A model generated the notes under the pieces. It was given only the letters and a program-made list of their open reading frames with translations. It made no database searches and was not told where the DNA came from. A program made the position numbers and the translations under genes. Source: JAPOVO01 sp026708165 (GTDB lineage: Bacteria > Chloroflexota > UBA11872 > VXNJ01). Taken from it: DNA of 64,000 bases. Positions 17,926 through 25,345 of this stretch are shown piece by piece; the first letter of the stretch is position 1, and every line of letters begins with the position of its first letter. Where the stretch lies: positions 1,922,001 through 1,986,000 of the forward strand of contig OZ242360.1 of the NCBI GenBank assembly GCA_965208775.1, given 5' to 3'.

Positions 17926-18910
17926 GTCTTTTTCTCCTCCTCCTGCGCTTTCTTGTTCGAGATTTGGGGCGCGGTTCGACTACTGGCCCACCCAGGTTCA
18001 TCTCGGCCGCCGCCGAGTCGGTGGCCCGATCCAGCTCCTCCTTGGACATCTTGCGCGTGCCGAACTTGCCCGCTCCCACGCGGGTTGCCGCTTGAATGAC
18101 TCCGCCGGGCAGGATTCGCTCGAATTTGCCGAGTCCGGTGGTGAAGAACTGCTGAACGACTCCCAGGAACGACGAAACCACCCAATAGAGCACGATTCCC
18201 GAGAAGAAGTTCCACGCGAAGATCACGATCAGGATCGGCATGAACTGCATCACGCGCATCATCGTCGCCTGCATCCCCTCGGCGCTCACGGGACTTGCCA
18301 TGTACGTCTGAAACCACTGAACAACTCCCGCCAGCAGGGCAAGTACCGAGATGTAAAAGATGGAGATCGGTATGTCGATGGGCAGACCGTCTAGCGGGAT
18401 CGAGAACGTGCGGTCGATATCGGCGAGGTTGAACCACAGAAATTGTTCGTCCATCACCATGTGACCGCCGCTGGCGATGCATTCTTGATAGCCGAATATG
18501 GCCAGCCTTTGCTCGTTGACATCCAGGCACTGACTCAACGTCAACAGAGCCCCGTACAACGCCAGCAAGACCGGCATCTGGATCAGTAGCGGGAAGCATC
18601 CTGCAAGCGGATTAATCCCCTCCCGCTTGTAGAGCTCCATCGTTAGCTGGGACTCCCTCTGTCTGTCCCCGCGAGCGGACCTCTTGATGGCGTTGATCTT
18701 CGGCTGAAGCTCCTGCATCGCCTTCTGCGACTTCATCTGCTTGGCCATCAGAGGAACGATTGCGACTCTGATGATGATCGTAAACAGGATGATGGCGGGG
18801 CCGTAGCCGCCCAACACCTCGGCCAGCGACTGCATGAGGCTTGCCAGCGGCGATACCACATAGTCATGCCAGCCCGGCAGGCTGGGCATATCCATGGCTC
18901 GGTCTGTCAC
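17918..18910 (-). CDS. yidC: YidC/Oxa1-family membrane protein insertase
   Basis: A 330-residue insertase that places proteins in the cytoplasmic membrane, with or without SecYEG. It has several hydrophobic segments, including IILFTIIIRVAIVPLMAKQMKSQKAM (conserved cytoplasmic hairpin after the first), LLIQMPVLLALYGALLTL and FMPILIVIFAWNFFSGIVLYWVVSS. No large periplasmic domain is present, as in Gram-positive-type YidC. The very basic tail (RKRRRRRKRRG) is typical for ribosome contact. GTG start at 18910; the C-terminus overlaps jag. Confidence 0.95.
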   Translation of the reverse strand: MTDRAMDMPSLPGWHDYVVSPLASLMQSLAEVLGGYGPAIILFTIIIRVAIVPLMAKQMKSQKAMQELQPKINAIKRSARGDRQRESQLTMELYKREGINPLAGCFPLLIQMPVLLALYGALLTLSQCLDVNEQRLAIFGYQECIASGGHMVMDEQFLWFNLADIDRTFSIPLDGLPIDIPISIFYISVLALLAGVVQWFQTYMASPVSAEGMQATMMRVMQFMPILIVIFAWNFFSGIVLYWVVSSFLGVVQQFFTTGLGKFERILPGGVIQAATRVGAGKFGTRKMSKEELDRATDSAAAEMNLGGPVVEPRPKSRTRKRRRRRKRRG

Positions 18911-18931
18911 GGGTCCACCGCCAGGCCGGCG

Positions 18932-19156
18932 CTAGTCGTCATCGACTTCGGGCACAGGATCGAAGCCGCCCGGGTGAAACGGGTGGCACTTGACCATTCG
19001 CTTTGTTCCCAGCCACATCCCGGCAATCAGTCCATGCCGGTCGATCGCTTCGTAGGAATACTGAGAGCACGACGGGTAAAACCGGCAGGTCTGCCCCAGC
19101 ATTGGCGAGATGAAGCGCCGATAGCCGCGAATAATCAGCAGAACCAAAGCGCTCAC
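18932..19156 (-). CDS. yidD: Membrane protein insertion efficiency factor YidD
   Basis: A 74-residue peripheral membrane protein that assists YidC. The family core is complete: RGYRRFISPMLG, CRFYPSCSQYSYEAI and CHPFHPGGFDPVP, with all three conserved Cys. GTG start at 19156 overlaps the rnpA stop (GTGA), the normal arrangement in this cluster. Confidence 0.95.
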   Translation of the reverse strand: MSALVLLIIRGYRRFISPMLGQTCRFYPSCSQYSYEAIDRHGLIAGMWLGTKRMVKCHPFHPGGFDPVPEVDDD

Positions 19157-19491
19157 TTTCGCGCGTCCGGCCTGCGCCGGATGGCGCGTTGGATAACCGA
19201 GCGGAGCTCCGCGTGAGGTACTTTGGTGGCCGGACTCCGGGCCACGATAACCATGTCGCGCGGTTCGCCGGAGGTCCCTATTTCAAGCCTCCAGGCAGAG
19301 CGTATGCGGCGTTTGGCGCGGTTGCGGACCACTGCCCCGCCCAAACGCGAACCCGCCACGACTCCAAGGCGGAACTCCCCCTCAACCCCCGGCGATTGAT
19401 AGACGATCATCGGTTTGAAGTAGCTGACGTTGCGAACCGCCCGCACCCGGCGAAAGTCGCGCCCTTTACGCAAGCGACCGAATTTACTCAA
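19153..19491 (-). CDS. rnpA: Ribonuclease P protein component
   Basis: A 112-residue basic protein subunit of RNase P, which matures tRNA 5' ends. The N-terminal R-x-x-x-F segment (GRLRKGRDFRRV) and the RNR motif (VVRNRAKRRIRSAWR) are present. TTG start at 19491 (L-SKFGRLRKG). It lies 47 bases after rpmH and overlaps yidD, the standard order rpmH-rnpA-yidD-yidC-jag. Confidence 0.95.
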   Translation of the reverse strand: MSKFGRLRKGRDFRRVRAVRNVSYFKPMIVYQSPGVEGEFRLGVVAGSRLGGAVVRNRAKRRIRSAWRLEIGTSGEPRDMVIVARSPATKVPHAELRSVIQRAIRRRPDARK

Positions 19492-19538
19492 GAAACCCCT
19501 CGGAGCGCCCTTGGAAGTGGGCGCGAATTGTTCGCTGG

Positions 19539-19673
19539 TTACGCCGTAAGCCGCACGCGGCCCTTGCGGCGGCGGCGGCGAATGATGGCGCGGCCCGACC
19601 GCGATGCCATACGGTGTCGAAATCCGTGGCGCCGCTTCCGCCGCCTGACTTTTGGTTGATATGTGCGCTTCAT
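19539..19673 (-). CDS. rpmH: 50S ribosomal protein L34
   Basis: A 44-residue ribosomal protein read directly from the minus strand. It begins MKRTYQPKVRRRKRRHG and continues FRHRMASRSGR and IIRRRRRKGR, the L34 signature. ATG at 19673, TAA at 19539. It heads the rnpA-yidD-yidC-jag run. The usual neighbour dnaA is not next to it; the upstream gene is a DUF503 protein on the same strand. Confidence 0.97.
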   Translation of the reverse strand: MKRTYQPKVRRRKRRHGFRHRMASRSGRAIIRRRRRKGRVRLTA

Positions 19674-19776
19674 CTGCCTGTCTAGTTTAGATCACCCTCG
19701 GCGCTGGCTGCGCACTTGACCGATCACCTTCGAATATATCACTGCGCAAATCTGCGGGCCAACGCCGAAGCGGGCT

Positions 19777-20067
19777 TCAAAGGTGAAGCAGCTCCCGATA
19801 TTCCGGATGAAACTCCGCTTCCGGGCTGACCCCCGCCATGAAGTCGAGGATTTTGTCCAGCACCGAATCGACGTGCGACGTTTCATTCGATATATAGGCT
19901 ACGCCTATCAGGGCCGTTTCGTGACGGTCCTGATCGCCTACCTCGGCCACGCTGACCCTATGCTTCGCCCGAGTCCGCTCGACCGCGCGGCGAATCACGC
20001 GGCGCTTTTCCTTCAGCGACCGGTTGCCTCGAAGATTTACGCGAATTGCGAGAACGCCCACCAACAT
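19777..20067 (-). CDS. DUF503 (YlxP-like) protein
   Basis: A 96-residue small protein of the DUF503 family, elsewhere found near rbfA and infB. The family start (VGVLAIRVNLRGNRSLKEKRRVIRR) and the central SVAEVGDQDRHETALIGVAYIS are clear. The function is unsettled. Here it stands alone, 103 bases ahead of rpmH on the same strand and divergent from yvcK. ATG start at 20067. Confidence 0.88.
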   Translation of the reverse strand: MLVGVLAIRVNLRGNRSLKEKRRVIRRAVERTRAKHRVSVAEVGDQDRHETALIGVAYISNETSHVDSVLDKILDFMAGVSPEAEFHPEYRELLHL

Positions 20068-20129
20068 CTGGCAATTCTAGTTGCTGTTGAAGAGCGATCT
20101 GCGTCACGGTCCACCGATGGTTGCCGGAT

Positions 20130-20206
20130 CGGACGACTCCGCCGTATGGACCTTGCGAAACGCGGCGGATGGCGCTGGATACAGCGCCATCCGCCTTAGT
20201 CGTCCG
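20130..20206. repeat. Nested inverted repeats between DUF503 and yvcK
   Basis: A perfect 14-bp stem (20164-20177 with 20182-20195, loop GATA) is enclosed by an 8-bp inverted repeat, CGGACGAC (20130-20137) and GTCGTCCG (20199-20206). No T-run follows on either strand, and it lies upstream of both divergent genes, so it is not a plain terminator. It may be an operator, a 5' leader structure of DUF503, or a mobile-repeat remnant. Confidence 0.7.
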
Positions 20207-20233
20207 TCCGGTCAATCCGGTGCCGACCTCATG

Positions 20234-20239
20234 TATAAT
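20234..20239 (+). promoter_or_regulatory. Possible -10 element for yvcK
   Basis: Exact TATAAT 73 bases before the yvcK TTG. The -35 position (around 20211, GTCAAT) is poor, so this call rests on the hexamer and its place right after the hairpin in the divergent gap. Confidence 0.4.
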
Positions 20240-20311
20240 CCACTCCGCCTGTTCCTCAACGGGAGGCGAGGGGCCGCGGCGTAAGCTAGGAAGAGAGTCG
20301 GGGATCGCCCT

Positions 20312-21634
20312 TTGCAACTACGCACCCGTAAGTGGCTCGCTCTGGGAATCGGCGTCAAGCGCTACATCGCCCTAATCCTCCTCGGTACCGTATTGGCGGC
20401 GCTCGCGCTCGCCATGTTCCTGGCCTTCGTCTATCGCACGGTGGACGTGCCGGAGACCGCCGGCCCCGTCGTCTACACCATCACGCTGCAATTCATACCC
20501 CACCCCTGGCGGGAGTTGGGAATAGGACTGGTGGGCGTGGCCATTGCGGCGTTGAGCACGTTTTGGCTCTTCAAGTCTGTTCTCAGCGTGGTCATAGCGC
20601 CGGGTGAGGACGTCGCCGAAATTCTCTATCGCGGCAGGCGGCTGCGCCGTGGCCCCCGGACGGTCGGAATCGGCGGCGGCACGGGCATGGGCACATTGCT
20701 TCGCGGCCTCAAGGAGCACACGTCCAACCTCACGGCGGTCGTTACGGTGGCCGACGACGGCGGCAGCTCCGGTCGGCTTCGTCGCGACATGGGCCTGGTC
20801 GCGCCGGGCGACATCAGAAGCTGCCTGACCGCGCTGGCCGACTCCGAGGCCCTGATGACCAAGCTCGTGGACTACCGGTTTGAAGAGGGCCTCGAAATCC
20901 AGGGACACAGCCTCGGAAATCTTCTGCTCGCCGCTCTGCAAGACATCGAGGGTGGACTCGACCCAGGCATCGACGGACTAAGCCGCGTCTTGCGAATACG
21001 CGGCAACATCGCCCCGTCCACCATGTCCAACGTCAATCTTGCCGCCGAGCTCCAAGATGGTCGCGTGGTCGTGGGCGAGTCCCGAATCTCCACCAGAGGA
21101 CGCATTCGCAGGGTCTTTCTCGTGCCCCGAAAAGTCGCCGCCAATGACGATGCGGTTGCGGCGATCCTGGCGGCCGATTTGATCGTCATCGGTCCGGGCA
21201 GCGTCTACACCAGCATCGTCCCGAATCTACTCGTAAACGAAATCACCGCCGCGATCAGGGCTTCGGACGCCGTAAAGATCTTTGTGTGCAACGTCGCTAC
21301 GGAACCTGGCGAGACCGACGACTACAGCGTCCGGCAGCATATCGATGTAATCGAGCAGCATGCGGGCCGGGGAACGTTCGACCATCTGCTGGTCAACAGC
21401 CGCACCGCCCTCGATTTCGCGGACGGTCTCCCGCCACACCTCCTGCGCATGTCCGAAGCTGAACGGCGCGAAGTCCGAAGGGACGGTATCGACCTCACCG
21501 TCGCGGACGTGATCGACGAAGAGCGCCCCATACATCACGATTCGGAAAGGCTTGCTCAGTCCATAATGGACATTTACCGGACGGCAAGTTCCCTTGGCTC
21601 CAGATCGAGGGTAAAGGCGATAACGCAGACCTAG
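20312..21634 (+). CDS. yvcK: YvcK/CofD-like gluconeogenesis factor
   Basis: A 440-residue YvcK-type protein, a UDP-GlcNAc-binding regulator linking carbon metabolism to cell-wall synthesis in Gram-positives. Two N-terminal membrane helices (about 18-40 and 65-90) precede the CofD-like domain, which opens with VGIGGGTGMGTLLRGLKEH and TVADDGGSSGRLRRD and includes IQGHSLGNLLLAAL. It starts at TTG 20312; no ATG/GTG with a better site is in frame before the first helix. It is followed by gapA and pgk on the same strand, which fits its metabolic role. Confidence 0.88.
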   Translation: MQLRTRKWLALGIGVKRYIALILLGTVLAALALAMFLAFVYRTVDVPETAGPVVYTITLQFIPHPWRELGIGLVGVAIAALSTFWLFKSVLSVVIAPGEDVAEILYRGRRLRRGPRTVGIGGGTGMGTLLRGLKEHTSNLTAVVTVADDGGSSGRLRRDMGLVAPGDIRSCLTALADSEALMTKLVDYRFEEGLEIQGHSLGNLLLAALQDIEGGLDPGIDGLSRVLRIRGNIAPSTMSNVNLAAELQDGRVVVGESRISTRGRIRRVFLVPRKVAANDDAVAAILAADLIVIGPGSVYTSIVPNLLVNEITAAIRASDAVKIFVCNVATEPGETDDYSVRQHIDVIEQHAGRGTFDHLLVNSRTALDFADGLPPHLLRMSEAERREVRRDGIDLTVADVIDEERPIHHDSERLAQSIMDIYRTASSLGSRSRVKAITQT

Positions 21635-21695
21635 ACTTGAGCCTCCCGCGCCAGGCGGGGCTGCTCGGCCTATCGCTTACACTGAAAGCGTCATC

Positions 21696-21709
21696 CACAT
21701 CGATATGTG
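21696..21709. promoter_or_regulatory. Short palindrome upstream of gapA
   Basis: CACAT-CGAT-ATGTG, 49 bases before the gapA start, in the only sizeable gap between yvcK and gapA. It has the form of a repressor operator for the glycolytic pair, but no regulator is identified. Confidence 0.3.
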
Positions 21710-21757
21710 AATTGGTCCGGCTCGCGCGCGTCGCAAGTCTGAAGAGGAGTAGAGCGA

Positions 21758-22777
21758 TTGAAAACGGCTATTAACGGCTTTGGTCGAATAGGCAGGATCA
21801 CGTTGCGCACGCTGCTGCGCCGTCAACCCGATATCGACGTTGTCGCCGTTAACGATCTCGCCGACCCTGCCACAAACGCTCACCTTTTCAAGTACGACAC
21901 CAACTACGGACGGTTCGACGGGTCGGTGACGATGAGCGGGGATTCGATGTCCATCGACGACCGCTCTATCGCCGTGTTCTCCGAGCGGGAGTGGACGGCG
22001 CTCGATTGGGACGGCCTCGGCGTCGATCTCGTAATCGAAAGCACCGGCGTGGGAAGCAAGCGCGAGATGGCCGCCAAGCACCTTGAAGCCGGAGCCAAGA
22101 AGGTGCTCATCTCCGCCCCTTCCACCGACGCTGACGTGATGGTCGTTCTTGGAGTCAACCATGACCACTACGACCCGGAAAAGCATCACATCATTTCCAA
22201 CGCTTCCTGCACCACCAACGGCCTGGCCCCGCCCGTGAAGGTGATTCACGACAGGTTCGGAATCGTTAAAGGTCAGATGACCACCGTGCATTCCTACACG
22301 AACACACAGAGCCTGCTCGACCTCGAAAATTCCGACCTGCGCGACGCGAGGGCCGCGTCCTTGAACATCGTTCCCGCGTCCACCGGCGCCGCCCGCGCCA
22401 TTGGCGTCGTGATTCCCGAGCTCAACGGCAAGCTGGACGGCGCGTCGTATCGAGTCCCCACCCCGACGGTCTCGATAGTCGAGATCGTCGTGCTGCTCGA
22501 CCAGTCGACGACTCCGGCGGAGATCAACGACGCGCTCCGCGAGGCCGCCGCCGGGCCCATGAAGGGAATTCTCGACGTTTCGGACGAGCCGCTCGTATCG
22601 ATGGACCTCAAATCAGACGAGCACTCTTCCATCGTCGACAGCGCCAGCACCATGGTCGTCGACGGCAACCTGGCTAAAGTCGCGGCCTGGTACGACAACG
22701 AATGGGGTTATTCATGCAGGCTCGCCGACATGGCCGCCTACGTCTTGCAGGAGACCGCCTCGCCCGTCACGGCGTAG
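21758..22777 (+). CDS. gapA: Type I glyceraldehyde-3-phosphate dehydrogenase
   Basis: Glycolytic enzyme converting glyceraldehyde-3-phosphate to 1,3-bisphosphoglycerate with NAD(P). The N-terminal INGFGRIGRITLR binds cofactor, the catalytic Cys is in SNASCTTNGLAP (near 149), and the C-terminal WYDNEWGYSCR is complete. Length 339 is normal. TTG start at 21758 has an AGAGGAG site 8 bases upstream. Asp after the second beta strand (NDLAD) suggests NAD preference. It is followed by pgk after 37 bases. Confidence 0.97.
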   Translation: MKTAINGFGRIGRITLRTLLRRQPDIDVVAVNDLADPATNAHLFKYDTNYGRFDGSVTMSGDSMSIDDRSIAVFSEREWTALDWDGLGVDLVIESTGVGSKREMAAKHLEAGAKKVLISAPSTDADVMVVLGVNHDHYDPEKHHIISNASCTTNGLAPPVKVIHDRFGIVKGQMTTVHSYTNTQSLLDLENSDLRDARAASLNIVPASTGAARAIGVVIPELNGKLDGASYRVPTPTVSIVEIVVLLDQSTTPAEINDALREAAAGPMKGILDVSDEPLVSMDLKSDEHSSIVDSASTMVVDGNLAKVAAWYDNEWGYSCRLADMAAYVLQETASPVTA

Positions 22778-22814
22778 CCGCGACGGTTAGAACCAGTTTC
22801 GGGCGGGACGCTGT

Positions 22815-23996
22815 ATGGTCTCCATGAAAGACTTGAGGCAAGCCCCGGTCGACCGCAGGGTCGTTGCCGTGCGCGTCGACCTCAACGTTCCGACCGACGA
22901 CTGCGGCTGCATAACCGACGACACCCGCATCGTCGCCGCGCTGCCGACGATCAACCACCTGAGGCAGTCCGGGGCCAAGGTGCTGCTGCTCTCGCACTTC
23001 GGGCGGCCAAAGGGCCGTCCCGATCCGTCGATGTCGCTTGAGCCGGTCGCCCGCGCGCTCGAAGGCTATCTCGACGGCCCCGTCGCGTTCGCGAGCGATT
23101 GCATCGGACCGGCCGTCGACGAGACGGTCGCAAACATCGATTACGGCGAGGTTGCGCTGCTTGAGAATGTTCGGTTTCATCCTGGTGAAACGGGCAACGA
23201 CCAGGATTTCGCGCGGGCGCTCGCCAAGCCTGCCGACATATTCGTAAACGACGCCTTTGGCGCGGCGCACAGGAGCCACGCGTCGGTCGTCGGGCTGGCA
23301 AGGCTGCTGCCGTCCTATCCCGGCTTCCTGCTTGCAAGCGAGATCGCCGCGTTGGACAGAGTCCTGAACGATCCCCAAAGACCGCTCGCGGCGCTGGTCG
23401 GCGGCGCCAAGATCTCGTCCAAGATCGGCGTCCTCCGCAATCTGCTCGAAAAGGTCGACCTGCTCTTGCTGGGCGGCGGAATGGCGAACACGTTCCTGGC
23501 CGCCAACGGTCTGGACATGCAAGCCTCGCTCGTTGAGTCCGGCCACTTGGACGACGCCCGGGACATTCAAAACAAGGCCCGCGAGACCGGATGCGAAATC
23601 GTTCTGCCCACTGACGGCGTAATGGCGTCCGGCGTGGTTGCCGGAGCGGAGACCGCCGTCCGCGCCGTCGAGTATGTCCCGGAAGACTGGACGATGCTCG
23701 ACATCGGCCCGGCGACCGAGCGCCTGTTCCACGACCGTCTCCGGCTTGCCAGGACAATCGTATGGAACGGGCCGATGGGGATGTTCGAAATCCCGCAATT
23801 CGCGCGCGGCACTCAGCAGGTCGCCAGGTCGGTCGCCGCATCGGGCGCGTTCAGCATGATCGGCGGCGGCGACTCCGTGGCCGCCGTCAAGCTGCTCGGG
23901 ATCGAGTCCGAGTTCGGCCACATCTCCACCGGCGGCGGCGCTTCGCTGGAGATGCTGGAGGGCAAGACTCTGCCCGGCATCGCCGCTTTGGGCTAA
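22815..23996 (+). CDS. pgk: Phosphoglycerate kinase
   Basis: A 393-residue glycolytic kinase making ATP from 1,3-bisphosphoglycerate. Visible motifs are VRVDLNVP near the start, LLSHFGRPKG, LENVRFHPGE, LVGGAKISSK and the C-terminal nucleotide loop IGGGDSVAAVK, ending STGGGASLEMLEGKTLPG. ATG at 22815 or 22824 are both possible; the first is used. It forms an operon with gapA. A 384-codon frame on the other strand is a shadow. Confidence 0.97.
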   Translation: MVSMKDLRQAPVDRRVVAVRVDLNVPTDDCGCITDDTRIVAALPTINHLRQSGAKVLLLSHFGRPKGRPDPSMSLEPVARALEGYLDGPVAFASDCIGPAVDETVANIDYGEVALLENVRFHPGETGNDQDFARALAKPADIFVNDAFGAAHRSHASVVGLARLLPSYPGFLLASEIAALDRVLNDPQRPLAALVGGAKISSKIGVLRNLLEKVDLLLLGGGMANTFLAANGLDMQASLVESGHLDDARDIQNKARETGCEIVLPTDGVMASGVVAGAETAVRAVEYVPEDWTMLDIGPATERLFHDRLRLARTIVWNGPMGMFEIPQFARGTQQVARSVAASGAFSMIGGGDSVAAVKLLGIESEFGHISTGGGASLEMLEGKTLPGIAALG

Positions 23997-24001
23997 GAAT
24001 C

Positions 24002-24056
24002 CCCTCTCCCTTGAGGGAGAGGGCTAGAGCCTGCCCTGAGCTTGCCGAAGGGGTGA
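24002..24056. repeat. Dispersed intergenic repeat with hairpin
   Basis: After pgk, CCCTCTCCC (24002-24010) pairs with GGGAGAGGG (24015-24023) around a TTGA loop, followed by CCTGCCCTGAGCTTGCCGAA and a GGTGAGGGTGA tail. A second copy of the hairpin and tail is near 32481. This looks like a genome-wide repeat family; the hairpin may also stop transcription of pgk. Confidence 0.75.
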
Positions 24057-24181
24057 GGGTGAGTCTCCTGTCATCGTCATTGCCCGCCCCGTGACAGCGA
24101 GCCCGCAAAATCAGGACTGGCGCTTCCTAGTCTGAGATGTCCCGCCGCCTGGCTCGATAGAGCCGGGAGCTATGGTGCGGG

Positions 24182-24997
24182 CTAAGCGTCCAGGGCCTCG
24201 AGGATGGCTTCTTCGAGTTCGAAGCTCGGCGCGGGACCTATCCAGTTCCGGACTATCTCGAGGTTGCCCGTCACTACCGCGAACGACGGGTGGGAGGTGA
24301 TCCGGAACATCTGCCTGACCTCGTTCAGGTCCCTGTCATCGTAGTTCAGGATCAGAAACTGGACCCTTCCCCGGTACTTGTCCATCAGCCCGCGCACGAC
24401 GGGACGCATTACGTCGCAGCTTGGTCACCAGATGGCATCGGTTACGAGCAGAATCGGATATCCCGCCGCCAGCACCGCGTCGACACGCGCGGCGTCGACT
24501 GCGTATCGGTCATAGATCGACTGCTCGTCCTGCGGGTCGTACGGCTCAACCGGGGGTAGCTCGACGGTCGCCGCGGTCGGCTCGGGTGCCGGAGTGGCAG
24601 TCGGCTCGGGCGCCGCCGTCGGAGTAGCAGCGGGTTCGGGTACTGGCGTTGCCGTGGCCGGAGGCTGGGTGGCGGCGGTCGTGGCCGTCGGGGTCGCGGG
24701 CGGCTGCGTAGGCTCCGGGGTTGCGGCTGGCTGCGGCGTGCTGGTCGGAGCCGGGGTCGCCGTCGCCGGAGGCTGCGTCGCCGTGGCTGTCGGAGGAGCG
24801 GCCGTGGCCGTATTGGTCGGCTCGGGCTGCGCAGCGGGCTGCTGGACCTGAGGAGCGGGCTCCTCGTCGCCGCACGCCGCCAGACCTATCGCCAGCCCCG
24901 CCCCGATTGCCAGACCGATGAATGAACGCCGCGTCACCGAGCGCCGCACGCTCGCGCCGGGCCGTCCTTCATTGTTCAATGCAGTTTGCTCGCTCAT
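24182..24997 (-). CDS. Candidate selenocysteine-containing thioredoxin-like Tat lipoprotein (in-frame TGA at 24425-24427)
   Basis: A 271-residue product if TGA is read as Sec191. Residues 20-50 carry a twin-arginine signal (TRRSFIGLAIG) ending in a lipobox, LAAC, so it should be exported and lipid-anchored. A ~120-residue Pro/Ala/Thr linker follows. The C-terminal domain is a thioredoxin fold: ILLVTDAIW, then TGA-P-S-C where thioredoxins have C-x-x-C, then VQFLILNYDD, a cis-Pro site ITSHPSFAVV and a final helix. The frame stays open for 80 codons after TGA, and the fold's second half has no start of its own near a ribosome site. A hairpin at 24386-24406 could be the SECIS. The alternative is a nonsense mutation of TGC. 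Start is ATG 24997 or 25000. No Sec machinery is in the window. Confidence 0.7.
24386..24406 (-). promoter_or_regulatory. Candidate bacterial SECIS hairpin
   Basis: It begins 19 bases after the in-frame TGA. Read on the minus strand, CCCGU pairs with GCGGG (one U-G pair) around a 5-base loop CGUGC with G at its second position; below a single mismatch two more pairs (C-G, G-U) extend the stem. Distance to the loop (26 bases) and a loop G in the first two positions fit the known bacterial SECIS pattern. A competing hairpin (GCGACG with CGTCGT) overlaps it. Not folded by computer. Confidence 0.45.
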
Positions 24998-25000
24998 CAT

Positions 25001-25345
25001 CTGCTGATACGAAACTCGGCAGTCGGCGGTTTTCCAGCCGCCCCCCAAATCCAATCTGAAGCCTCTACAAGAAAGACTATACACAGGAACCCTGGAATCT
25101 GTGTGCCGACACGCCGTGAAGCAGCATGTCTGGCCCATATTCAGCGGCGGATGCCGCGAGGCCCGGTCGTCGATCTCACGCGGCAGTCTCTGACCTCGTT
25201 TAAGCCGCCAAAACTCCCGGATCCGACGAAGTCCTGGCCTCGCTACACGACGTACACGTTGACCTCGCTCGCCGCCGTATCTAGCATCGAATCAGGCGCG
25301 TCTCCGCCTGACGGGCGCCCTGACGAGAACTGATAAAAGGCGTAA
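25001..25345. other. Divergent intergenic region with two inverted repeats
   Basis: This 345-base gap separates the selenothioredoxin candidate (minus) from the decarboxylase (plus). It holds CACAG...CTGTG half-sites near 25083-25105 and a perfect 7-bp hairpin, TCAGGCG/CGCCTGA (25292-25298 with 25305-25311), 35 bases before the decarboxylase ATG. No gene or clear promoter is seen. Confidence 0.5.

Noticed and set aside
17660..18100. Plus-strand frames opposite jag and yidC
   Set aside because: Shadows; the minus-strand genes are well-known families.
24540..24850. Repeated PAT/TPT codons as a CRISPR or tandem-repeat array
   Set aside because: It is a low-complexity Pro/Ala/Thr linker in the lipoprotein frame; no spaced identical repeats.
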